Shown one piece after another: positions 1 through 10,322 of a DNA stretch of 64,000 bases. Source of the DNA: Phialocephala subalpina (Eukaryota > Ascomycota > Leotiomycetes > Helotiales > Mollisiaceae); assembly GCA_900073065.1 (NCBI GenBank), contig FJOG01000023.1:686179-750178 (forward strand). The letters run 5' to 3'. The notes under the pieces were generated by a model. It saw only the letters and a list, made by a program, of their open reading frames with translations. It had not been told where the DNA came from and ran no database searches. The translations under genes and the position numbers were made by a program. Within the stretch, counting starts at the first letter, position 1, and every line of letters starts with the position of its first letter.

Positions 1-129
1 AAAATGTAGATGTCCCTCTTAAGAGGGGGATTCAAGCGAGGATCCCAGCCTCGTCAGTGCATAGTACAAACAAGTACAGTCCGATGCCTTCTAACTAAAG
101 ATCTGAATAATACCAGCTGCTTCGGTAGC

Positions 130-2974
130 TCAGTCGGCGGTTCCATATTCCTCTCCGGGCTTCTTGTTCTTCTTCTTCTTATTCTTAGGCCGTCTTCTCT
201 TCTTCTTCTTCTTTTCGCAGATAGGATCTAGGATTTCTTCCAACTCTCCTTTATATACAGTTCGTATCAGTGCTCGTCCCATCAAGTCAATCTCCTTGAC
301 ACTATCAAGTTCTATTCTGCCCTCTGTCTTGATTTTGTGTCTCAGAACGGCGCTGGCCACGGCCATTAAGACACTCTCGCGTTCAAATCCAGCCAGCATA
401 TCAGTGAAGAGCCCGCTTAAAACCCAGCTGGCAATCTTGGTAAGTTCTTTGTCGGGCATTCCAGACGGTGTCATCGCGTACTGAGGAAATTCTTCTTGGA
501 GTTGAGGAAGATTGGCGTCGTGAATAGCGCGAAGCATGTTGATGCAGCGTAGATGCATGCCGACGTAGTCGAAGTTGAGTTCGGTATGTTCGCTAGCCAG
601 GTTCCTGGACAGCATTTTCAGGAGTTCGATCGGTGACAACTTTCTGCTTGCCTTGAAACTTTTCGCGACCTTGCGGCGATCAGAATTGGATCTCCTGGGG
701 GTATTAGGCTCCTTCGAATCTTGGTCTCTCTCCTCTTCGTCTTTGGCCAGCCCCGTCAAGAGTCGTTCAACATCGTGGAGCGTGATCTGGAGCCTCGGCT
801 CACCATGCTCACAGGCATATCGGTTGAAGAATATCGATGCAGTGGATGATGCTTGCCCAGGCTTGAGTATTTTTCCATTCCTGATCGCTCCCCGATAAGG
901 GCTGGCGCTGGTGAATGTCTGTGCGCTAACTCCCTTGGCTAGCTGGTATCCGATGAAGTAGTTCTCTGCCCCGACTGGACGATTTCCAACAAAAAAGTTG
1001 GCCTCACCATGGATACGAATCAGTGCCTCCATGTCTGGCCAGCTGTGTTCGAGGTAGTGGCTATTTTGGGCGGCATTGTATAGATGCGCCATTGCTGTGA
1101 TACAACCCCAATGATCAGACAGTTGGATTCCGATATCTTGCATCGACAGCGTAATGTTGGCTACCATGAGACCACAAAGCAGAGGGTGGTTCTCGTAGTA
1201 ATAGTGTGGTGGTGTATGTGAAGTAGATTCAAGCTCAAGGCAATCAGCGTATTTGTTCCTCGAACTAGAGATGATATCCTCCATGACCCAATTTCCGATG
1301 TATTGGATGACTTCTTGAGGAGTTCTCTTCCCATGAGCAAACGCATCATTGAAATCTGCACCAGTGTATTCCACGAAGGCTCGGGCATTCGTGAGCGCTC
1401 GAATAGAGACATTTCGCAAATGTTCGAAGGCTCTTTTGCAATCGTCCTGTAAGATATGGTGAATGTCGACAAAAATCTGAGTAGCGTAGACGAGCCATAT
1501 AGGCGGTGGTTTCCGGGGCTTGGAACCAATACGGAGTGAATCAATATTGAAGTCGATATTGTCTGAATCGATGTCCGAATCTACGTCTTCTATATCGATA
1601 TCGTCTAAGTCGATGTTGTCGAAATTGATGCGGTCTTCTTCGATACTGTCTTTGATGGCTTCATAGATGCCTTTGCACAGCTTATCCTGAACTGGATTGA
1701 CTTGTTTATAACCGCATATAAATTCCTGCCATGGAATCATCTCTTCATAAAGAACGCATCGTCAGCATATGGTACGACACAGAGTCAGAACTCAGAACAG
1801 CACCGTCACATGTTCGAAGCTGAAAATGTATGAACAGATACATACCTATGAGCAACCTAAAATCTTCCTGTACTGATTCAGGTGCCGAAGACTTCTTCAA
1901 ATCCAGGCTGGCACCTGCGAATTTGACAGACTTGTTGATTTTGATTGGCACGAAGTTCATCCCGACGTCTTCGAGGCCATTGGGGTACAATTCGAGGCAC
2001 TTGTAAGTTGGCAGGCATAATAATTACGACAATTTCCCAATCGCGGAGTTGCTTGCTTCTTTGTCGTTCCAAGAGAGGTCTTTCCGGATCTTTTTCAGTA
2101 CGTCGAACATCGGCCATGCTGTGGCATGATAGTCAAATCCAAATTCACGCGGGGCAACAGATTTCCGAAACTCCATTTCGGCCCTTTCGAGGAGATCGAA
2201 GGCAGTGTCAGTGACAATCGAAACATTCTCACAGAACGGTCAGCAAATGCAAATTCAAGGGTATTGGCAACACACCATTAAGTCGATCTTGTGGGCTTTG
2301 TAGTCCAGCCACATGTCCTGTATGTATTCGCGGACCTGGTTGAAGTCGGTATAGAGGCAATACACCTCAAACAGCCATTCCCGACGAGAGTATTCAATTT
2401 CGTATTGTGCTTTCGGCGCATGACGGGCTTGGGCGGGGTCGGATGGGACATTGGCCTCATCATTATCCGAGAAGGTGTCCTCAATCGTCAACGAAGAAAA
2501 GGAGTTGGCAAAGGCTGCCACTGTGGCTTCAGAGGTGGCGCTCTTTGATGATTGCGAAGCAGCTTTTGCTATCAGGATATCGAAAACTTTTTCCAAGACC
2601 CCAACAAAGTAGGCATGCTTCTCGTTCTCTCGCTGATGTGTTGTATCACCTTCTATTTGAGCATAGAATTCCGCACACTTCTTTCTCTTGCCAATTACGC
2701 TTCGCAGACTGTGCAAGATGTTTCGAGGGATAGTGATAGCAGGATCTGTGTCCACGATTGACTGTGCTAGTGGCACAAAATCCTGTACGGGGATAGTCTC
2801 GGTAGTCTCTGCAGGTGTTTTCTTGCTGTTCTTTGTCGATGGTTGTGTCTCAGGCTGGGGTTGTGGATTGGATCGACTGCATGTGCCAGTCTGTCCCAGC
2901 CACGTGACAACTTTCTGGGTTTGAAGCTTGTATCTCTTGTAAGAGTCCAGGACGAAGTCTGGGATGTCTATCAT
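130..2974 (-). CDS. DUF6604-type hypothetical protein, four-exon model
   Basis: The function is unknown. DUF6604 is an N-terminal domain of many filamentous-fungal proteins, and the first residues here (MIDIPDFVLDSYKRYK followed by a TWL segment) have its usual look. My exons are 2974-2276, 2227-2102, 1999-1846 and 1742-130, all in phase, giving about 863 aa. The first intron (GTGTGT donor) and third intron (GTATGT donor) look sound. The middle one (2000-2101) is weak: reading straight through from 2227 hits a stop near 2030, and I chose the GTACTG donor because it restores phase. The ATG at 2974 is preferred over the longer upstream reading, whose residues look like translated promoter. The C-terminus is a run of Lys and Arg (about residues 840-856) that could be a nuclear or RNA-binding tail. 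The region near residues 345-370 is rich in Asp and Ile. Confidence 0.72.
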
Positions 2975-3793
2975 GATGGATCCTTCTTTGCCAATGACGT
3001 CAAACTGCCGTGATGGATGATTATGGCATAGGTGAGGAGTCGTTGAAGTGGGTGAGTGTGGACTCGATGGAAACGGCTTTCCCAGGACGAGTATCGAAGT
3101 AAGTCCTCGCCAAAGGTAGAAGAGGAAGAGAAGTCTGAGATTGGCGGGATGAACGTGTATAGAGACGATTGTTGCAGGTTTGGTTGATGAACCACAACCC
3201 GGACGGTGTTGGTGGATTGAGCACCGTCGTTGGCGGTGGAAGTGAGGTGCGAAATCCTCGACGCGAATCACACGCGTTGGTCTGTGACCTTTCGCGGCCC
3301 CTGTCTACTAGTATACTCTCATATCTGCGTGACTATAGAAGTTCCACCTACCTTAGTACATTTCGCGTAATATGAACTGGAGCGAGAGTGTCGCAATAGG
3401 AGGTTCATCTCAGAAACATTAATGGGCGAAATTTACAAAGATGCATTTTGAGGAAAGGCGGTGCGAGCTTCTCTCAATGAGGTGTGGTGCTATAAGCTCT
3501 TGTAGCCCACCTAGCCGTTCTAAGCTTAGACCATTAAGGCTATTGCCTTCAATAAATGCACGGGGGTGCGCCTAACAGAGGCAAAGAGCAAGCCACCTCA
3601 GAAGATCAAACCTTCTTCCATTATAAGTCATATCGACGCTTCACTTTAACAGACTACAGGGTCTACGCAACAGCAGCCAGAGCCTCGATCTCCCTTGAAG
3701 TTCGAGAGAGGAGTCCGAGGTGTGTCGCATCGGGTGAGAGGTTGGTTAGTCGGAAGAACCAATGAAGTTCGAGAGATGAGAGCACCCTGGTAG

Positions 3794-3820
3794 CTCCCCG
3801 CATCCGAGTGCTGCGGGGAG
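3794..3820. repeat. GC-rich perfect inverted repeat (9-bp arms)
   Basis: CTCCCCGCA (3794-3802) and TGCGGGGAG (3812-3820) are exact reverse complements around a 9-base spacer. It lies about 260 bp upstream of the P450 start, so it may be a regulatory palindrome or may have no function. Confidence 0.55.
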
Positions 3821-3976
3821 GATCCCGGGCCTAGGGGAAGTAATTGCTGGATATTTCATACGATTGGAATAGACTGGACATGATTTGCGGGAGATGTTCT
3901 CAAACTTCTGCGTGGAGTCCGGAAAGGGGATCGGGTGTGTTCCTCAACGGCACTGCAGCTGGGCACCTGCAATTCA

Positions 3977-3984
3977 TATATAAG
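3977..3984 (+). promoter_or_regulatory. TATA-like box of the P450 gene
   Basis: TATATAAG lies 93 bp upstream of the P450 ATG, at a plausible distance for a core promoter with a short leader. Confidence 0.45.
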
Positions 3985-4076
3985 CTGCAGAGGATCGATT
4001 GTGCAAGTGCGAACAGTCTCTCTTCGTTTTCGCTCAATATTCGCAAGTTCAAAGCACTTGGCTGTGTCCTCACAAT

Positions 4077-5877
4077 ATGGCGAGCCAAAGTTCCCTCGCT
4101 GTCGTGCTTCACTTCGTCCAGTCATACCCCGTGCCCATTCTCCTCTCCATCCTCGCTTTTTATCTTCTTCGCAATAAATATGGCAAAGGCATCTCCCAGA
4201 TCCCTGGCCCCGCTCTAGCAGGCTGGACCAGTCTCTGGCGATTCAACAATGTCAGAGAAGGACGAGCTCATTGGACGATTATTGATCTCCATAAGAAACA
4301 TGGAAAGCTTGTCAGGACGGCGCCAGACGTTGTGGATGTTGCCGATCCCGCCATGATTCCTGTGATCTATAACATCAAGGGCGATTTCACGAAGGTTGGC
4401 GTCCCGTCGTAAAGACAAGCCCTGAGATCAGATGCTGATGAGAAGGACAAATAGACTGGCTTTTACCCGATCCAAAGTATCTCATGGAAGAAGAAGCCAA
4501 GACACAACTTGTTCTCCACAAGAAATGAAGCATTTCATCGAGAAGACAAGAAGAAAGTCGCGAATGCGTTTAGCATGACGAGTTTGTTGGAGATGGAACA
4601 TGCTGTTGACGATTGCTCCAAGCTTTTCATGCAGAAGCTGCGAGATTTTCCCGACAAAGGAGAGACAGTAGACTTGGGTGCATGGCTGTATGTTGTTCCC
4701 GCATTTTGTGATCAAGTTGAATGAAGAGCTGACCAAACGAACAGTCAATACTATGCTTTCGATGTCGTCGGCGAGTTCACGTTCCAGAAAAAGCTTGGCT
4801 TCCTTGAGAAAGGAGGAGATGTAGACGACATGATTAAAACAATTGAGGATATCCTCTTCTACTCCGCTACCATCGGTCAAGTTCCCGAACTACATCCCTA
4901 CTTGCTCGGAAATCCCATACTGCCACATCTCTTGCCAGTACGTTCTCCCCCTCCCTATTCTCGAGTCAGAGAACATGAGATACTGACAGACTTCTTAGCA
5001 AATGGAAGCCTGGAACTCAGTCCTAACCTTCACCCTCAAAGCCATCAACTCCCGCACCTCCCTCGCCCGCGACGGCGAAATCTCAACTTCCGATTCTTCC
5101 TCCGGCAAAGACATGCTCTCGCGCTGGCTCTCCGTGAAAGCCACCGACGACCTAAAAATTTCCACAGAAGAGATAGTCGTCCACCTCTCAGCAAACGTCT
5201 TTGCCGGCTCTGACACCACCGCCATCGCCTTACGAGCCATCATCTACTATCTCTGCAAGAATCCCTCTTGCATGTCCAAACTTATCAAAGAGATAGATGA
5301 TAACGAGTATCGACTAAGTGAGTTTGTGAGTTACAAGGAATCCAAAGATTATTTACCGTATTTGAATGCGGTGCTGAAAGAGGGGATGAGGATTCACCCT
5401 AGTGTAGGGTTACTGCTTGAGAGGCATGTGCCGAAGGGTGGGGTGGTGATTTCGGGGACGTGGATCCCTGGAGGAACGAAGGTGGGGGTTAATGCTTGGG
5501 TTTTACATTTTGATGAGAGGGTTTTTGAAGAGCCAGAGAGATTTTGGCCGGAGAGGTGGTTAACAAGTGATGAGAAGAAGTTGGCGGAGATGGAGAAGAG
5601 CTTCTTTGTTTTTGGGGCAGGGAGCAGGTATGCTATCAAATTCAAAATGGTGATTGAGAACTTGAGAAAAGGTTGCTGACTACAACTTAATAGGACGTGT
5701 GTAGGGAAGAACATCAGCTTGATGGAGATGGGAAAGATTATTCCGCAACTGTTGAGAGAATTTGAGATTGAGTTGGTAAACAAAGAATGGAGAACTAAGA
5801 ATGTCTGGTTTGTTCAGCAAAGTGGATTGGATGTCAAGCTAAAGAGGCGGGCGAGGAAATCGAATTTGAGCTCTTGA
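4077..5877 (+). CDS. Cytochrome P450 monooxygenase, pisatin-demethylase-like
   Basis: This is a haem-thiolate monooxygenase, probably anchored in the ER by the N-terminal hydrophobic helix (about residues 15-32). Exons are 4077-4394, 4455-4687, 4745-4937, 4999-5627 and 5694-5877, in phase, giving 518 aa, the usual P450 length. The oxygen-binding I-helix motif AGSDTT is at about 317-322, the K-helix ExxR is E376/R379, and the haem loop FGAGSRTCVG has its Cys at 460. The haem motif is only complete when the intron at 5628-5693 is removed, which supports the model. The GFYP, FSTRNEAFH and AFSM stretches resemble the fungal pisatin-demethylase group, which detoxifies plant compounds or acts in secondary metabolism. 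The substrate cannot be read from sequence. No biosynthetic cluster surrounds it. Confidence 0.93.
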
Positions 5878-6222
5878 GCAGGCCTTAAAAACTGGATCGA
5901 GGTGCAGAAAGAAACTGCATCACGTGCGCAAAGAAGTCTCCATACACTTGGAACCTCGGTGGTGAATTTTTATATTGCAGGCAAGCTCAAACTATTTTCT
6001 GGGTTATCGAATATTCTTGTGGTCATTGTCGCGAATTTTTGAAGTCCTTGAACCAGTTGCGAAGCGTGGGTCTCTTTTGCACATGTACCAGTCTCAACGA
6101 TCGCGACTTCCCGAAATGTCAAGAACATATTATCTGTCGCCACCAGTCCTTCCTTCCTTCTACACAACCATAATCACGTCCATCATCTCATCTTCAGGAA
6201 ATAAGAATCAGAATCAATAATT
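5878..6222. other. Intergenic region
   Basis: This is the P450 3' flank and the upstream region of the next gene on the same strand. I see no gene. Confidence 0.6.
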
Positions 6223-7386
6223 ATGTCAGAGGACGGAGACAGCTCGGCTCTGAGCTCACTTTCGTCCGGACAATTTCAGCGATCCCAAAGTCCTGAAATC
6301 GAATTTCAAGGTTCGCAGGCGTCAACACCAAACCAGCAATCCCAGAAGTCCAATGACCAGGCCAAACAATCGGCTCTAGCTCCAAGTAAACCCGTGGACG
6401 AACACAACGCCGCTTTTGAGTAAGTGACCTCTTCTCCTCCAACTAGATAGAAGCTGAACATAACAGGAGACTTGCATCGAACTCTGGCGTTACCAAGAAT
6501 GAGAAGCTACTGCCATCGAAGGAAGCAATCGATCTTACCGCAGATGAGCCTTCGTCAGTAACCTCTTCTCCCACGAGTCGCTTATAGCTAAACAAAGCAG
6601 CATCCTCACAAAGAGCTCCGCAGAAGCCGAGACACAACACGATCCTGGAGATACACAAACGAATAAACCACGTCTTAGCCGTTCGCATGAGCCTCTTAAC
6701 GACGATCGATCTCTAAATTTGGATGATTTGACACCGTTCCCTGAACCCCCAAAGAAGAAACGCCGGGGACCATATAACAAAAAACCACGATGGGAACCTC
6801 CAGAGAAAGATTGGAAATCGAGAGCTGGTACTTGTAAGATGTCTTTCAACGGGAGGTGTATGTGTGAAAACTGTGTCCGTGAGAGAGCGGGGTATTGAGG
6901 AGAGGTTGTCGCTGATTCGTGTATTGTAATACAGATGACAGACCTGCCGTGCGATTAAATCCAAATATCGTTCTTGAAGACAGCGTATCCCCGAAGCTTC
7001 GGTGCAAGAGGTGTGGTACCGCCTACGAAAGCCAAGCTCGAGCTGCAGAATGCCGCCGTGCGCATCCACGACGTTGTAAGAAGAAGAACAAGTCAGATGC
7101 TCCCACTGTCGATCAGCAAAAGAAGGAGGATCAGGGATACCACAGGTCCCATGTGAAGCCCCAGGAACGACCCGCGAGACGCAGTCGCAGAAAGCCAAGA
7201 CCAAAGGAAACAAACAATACCCCGCTTGATCGTCCAGTATCCTACCGATATCCTCTACGACTCAGAACCCGTATTGAGCCAGAGCATGGCCAGCGAGTCT
7301 ATACCCCTACTCAGATTTTTCTCGCCTGCGGTGCCTTGCTTGTGTTGCAGATTACTCTCACATTCGCAACACGATTTCTGAATTAG
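6223..7386 (+). CDS. Hypothetical protein with C2-CH zinc-like motif and C-terminal membrane helix
   Basis: I do not recognise this protein. Exons 6223-6419, 6467-6553, 6601-6857 and 6935-7386 join in phase to 330 aa. The second donor (GTCAGT) is atypical and was chosen to keep frame. The N-terminal half is polar and Ser/Gln-rich, then comes a basic stretch (PKKKRRGPYNKKPRW) that looks like a nuclear signal. Residues 204-224 carry Cys204, Cys207, Cys220 and His224 in a C-x2-C-x12-C-x3-H arrangement, which could bind zinc. A second basic, Arg-rich stretch follows. The last 25 or so residues form one hydrophobic helix ending almost at the stop, as in tail-anchored proteins. A DNA-binding-like body with a membrane tail is unusual; it could be a membrane-tethered regulator, but this is inference. 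Confidence 0.65.
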
Positions 7387-8117
7387 AACACTTTCTGTCA
7401 ACCTCTCCATCTCGAGTTCGAGTCCAACGTCAGCAATTCGAATCAAAACGTAAGAAGTCAATGGCTCAGTTAATTCCACTACGAGTTTGCCGAAGCCCTC
7501 AATCTCTCGAGTTTCCTGAATTTTCTTGGATCACTGCCCCTCAATCATCCACTCTTCATGTCCAAAGCCAGGACGCCGCATTGGACACATGATTCATTCA
7601 ACGGATGTCAAAAGCTGGATAACTTTGGGTTAGGAAAATAATAATGCAAATCCTGGTTATGAGACAGCGTGGTGAACATCTGGCAGTTGATCCAAGTCTC
7701 CTGGGTGTGCTGTGCTAGGAGGAGCTATGGAGTAGTAAAAAGAAAATAATGTACCATAGAGCACTAGAGCTTCCAAACAATTTCATCAAACCAGTCAAAG
7801 TTTGAGCTACTGTTTATGACAAGATTGTACAACCTCGACTCAAGTATCCTGAAGCTCAAGAATAGGGGTCGCACGTGCAACTCAGGGTTAGCGACTTTGT
7901 GGATCACAGCTCGCTGTGATTGGACGCCCTTTCCCCTCATCACTAACTCCACAGCATCTTGAACTTCGAAAGTATATTTCTGTCCTTTTGCTGTCTGACA
8001 AATCAAGCAGCTTTCAAGACTAAACAACCTCACATTAGGTCTCTCTCAAATGTGACTTCGACTTCAGTTAAACTCTCCAAACATCAATTTCTGCCCCTCC
8101 TCTCGTTTGACCCTGCA
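7387..8117. other. Intergenic region
   Basis: I see no gene. An 18-base palindrome is present at 7903-7920 (ATCACAGC, two bases, GCTGTGAT), about 200 bp upstream of the SDR start. Confidence 0.55.
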
Positions 8118-9099
8118 ATGACACCCCTCACCTGGCTAATAACAGGCTGCTCCTCCGGCATAGGAGAAGCATTCGTCCACGAGATCCTCTCCCGAGGCGA
8201 CAGAGTAATAGCCACAGCTCGAAACGCTTCTGCTCGTCTCAAATCTCTCGAAACTGCTGGAGCAAAGATCTTGGATCTTGATGTCACGGCTTCTGAGGAC
8301 GAGTTGAAGGAGAAAATAGAGGAGGCGGTGGGTTTGTGTGGAAGAGGGGGGTTGATGTGCTGGTTAACAATGCGGGGGTTTTGAGTGGGGGTTGATAGAG
8401 GAGACTAGGTGCGTGTTTCCCTTCTGAAATAGAAGAGTGAAAGCACCGTTGATGGGTTTCGAAGCCACGAGCAATGGTTAAAGATGTTGAACACGAATCT
8501 ACTGGACACTATAAACCTTACGAGAGCTATCTTGCCTCATTTCCGAAAGAAGAAGAGCGGGAAGCTGGTCTTTATCGGGAGTGAGAACGGGTGGCGAGCT
8601 GGTGCAGGGAATGCGGCTTATTCTGTTACTACATTTGCTTTGGAAGGTTTGTTCTCATCTTGAGGTCTTTGGTGCGATGGAAGATGATGGCTGATGTGAT
8701 GATACAGGATTTGTAGAAGTTCTCCAAAAAGAAACCTCCCACCTCGGAATCCAATCCATCATCTTCCAACCAGGAGAATTCCGCACCACTGTCCTCTCCT
8801 CGTCCTCCAAATCAAGCAAACTATCTGAAGATCCCGATTATGGTGAGCTAGCGAAGAGAGTGCAAGCGGGTCTGAAAGCAAGTGATGGGAAACAGAAGGG
8901 TGATCTGAAAAAGGGAGTTAGAGTTATGGTTGATGTTGTGAAAGGTGAGGGGGTTGCGGAGGGAAGGGGGATGCCGAGAAGGTTGATGCTTGGGAAGGAG
9001 TGTTTGGAGACTGTGAGGGGAAAGTGTAGAGAGACTTTGGAAATTTGTGATAAGTGGGAGGGGGTTATTGGGAGTGTGGATTTTGATGATGGGGAGTAG
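8118..9099 (+). pseudogene. Short-chain dehydrogenase/reductase, probably decayed
   Basis: The protein belongs to the NAD(P)-dependent SDR family with a Rossmann fold. The N-terminus has the cofactor motif TGCSSGIG (residues 9-16), and the NNAG motif follows, but only after a frame change. The first frame stops at 8384, the VLVNNAGVLSGG segment is in another frame, and a second shift near 8385-8392 is needed to reach IEETR and the next donor at 8409. Later exons 8465-8646 and 8708-9099 read cleanly to the stop. The active site is also altered: the usual Tyr-x-x-x-Lys reads YSVTT, keeping Tyr but with Thr at the Lys position. Two frameshifts in G-rich runs could be sequencing error, but together with the lost Lys they point to a pseudogene or a non-catalytic relic. 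Confidence 0.8.
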
Positions 9100-9297
9100 T
9101 GGATGAGGTTTGGGTGACGGTAGATTTGATTGCTGTTTCAGCACTCCAGATTATGATGCTTGAAGGTTGACTCCAGTGATAACCTATTTTTTGACGTTGA
9201 GTCCGAGTGAGCGCCCACTTTCTATGTAGAGTTCGGGCTAATCTCTGAGATGGAATTTTTATAACTCGACGTTCAAGATTTGATCTGACAGCTCCGC

Positions 9298-10322
9298 TTA
9301 CAGTGAAATAACTGGTAGCCCATATTCAACACGCTTCTTGTATGTAGCCGGCTTCCATCTTTCGAACTCCTTCTCTGGCCATTCGTACTTCGATGATCTC
9401 TGTTCGCCATGCCATTTCAAATTGTCAAACCTCTCCGCGATGTCAATCGACCTTGCATAAGCTTCTTCTTCATCTGCGATCAATTCGCCATCGAGCCTCA
9501 CTTCAATCTTCCCAATCCTCTCGTACAATATCTTTCCAAAGCGCCCGGTATGGTCAGACATTCTCAATAGCATCCAAAGATCACAAGCCACGTAATGTGC
9601 CAAGTAATGTGCGGAGTGATGGTAGTATTTGCCATCGTCGAGACGCATACCGTGTATCTGCCAGTAGGTCCCTTGCGCTCCCCAAGGAGCTTCCAGTTCC
9701 GGAGGGAGATCTGAAGTCTTGACGTCGATGATGAGTGTTTGGATGCTAACCTCCTTTCCTTTCTGGTGATTTGAGGACCAACAGGCCCATATCTCAAGAA
9801 TCTCTCGAGAAGATCATAAAGACACCAGGTAAGGTATGGAGGCCCACCGCACCCGCCTCGGAGTAGTGATTTGCCTGCATACATCTCGTGCTGGTACTCC
9901 TCATTAAACTCATTTGTTGCAATTCCAACATTTCGGAATGAGACGTAGACCTCGTCGACTCTGTTGGCGATGAGTGGAACGCTCAGCCAGGTTGCCCATA
10001 TGTCGGTCTCGTTGATGAGCATCAGGTCCATCTTGTAGGAATGTTTGTTTGGAAGCTTCTCGAGAAGGTCGAGTGTTTCGGCGCGAATTTGTCGATTCAC
10101 GATCAGGGTTGGGAAGTGGCCAAGTCGGCTGCTGCTTTTGAGGTATTTTACACTTTTGCCGTGTCCCCAGCTTTGTGAATCTAAGTCTAGTATCTCCGTC
10201 CTGGTGGATTCGTCGAAAGGTGCTGTAGGAGTGGGGAGATTGATAGCAGCATAGACAACATGGCCTAGGATGGCATCGCGAAGCTCGCGGGGGATGGTGA
10301 AAAGTGTAGGCATGGTTGACAT
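9298..10322 (-). pseudogene. 2EXR/F-box-like hypothetical protein, frameshifted
   Basis: The N-terminus (TLFTIPRELRDAILGHV, then LIVNRQIRAE) is typical of fungal 2EXR or F-box-like proteins of unknown function, often species-specific. The reading frame is clear from 10322 down to about 9790 and again, in another frame, from about 9780 to the stop at 9298. The second part contains convincing protein (LIIDVKTSDLPPELEAPWG and, further on, LDDGKYYHHSAHYLAHYV). No intron fits between them: the possible donor and acceptor are only about 20 bases apart. A single indel near 9770-9800 would explain the break, so this is either a young pseudogene or a base-call error in an intact gene of about 340 aa. 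Confidence 0.68.

Larger units (their letters stand above)
2975..4076. other. Intergenic region between divergent genes
   Basis: This is the shared upstream region of the DUF6604 gene (-) and the P450 gene (+). I see no gene. It holds a GC-rich hairpin at 3794-3820, a direct repeat (tgaagttcgagaga, near 3694 and 3763) and a TATA-like box at 3977. Confidence 0.6.

Noticed and set aside
2975..3271. N-terminal extension of the DUF6604 protein to 3271
   Set aside because: The residues before MIDIPDF read as translated promoter (His- and Pro-rich, no family match), while the DUF6604 start fits the Met at 2974.
7409..7432. tRNA B-box-like sequence (GAGTTCGAGTCC)
   Set aside because: No matching A box, acceptor stem or cloverleaf could be drawn around it.
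9564..9800. C-terminal continuation of the 2EXR frame to 9564
   Set aside because: This frame gives low-complexity, His- and Trp-rich sequence, whereas the alternative frame gives ordered protein continuing to 9298.
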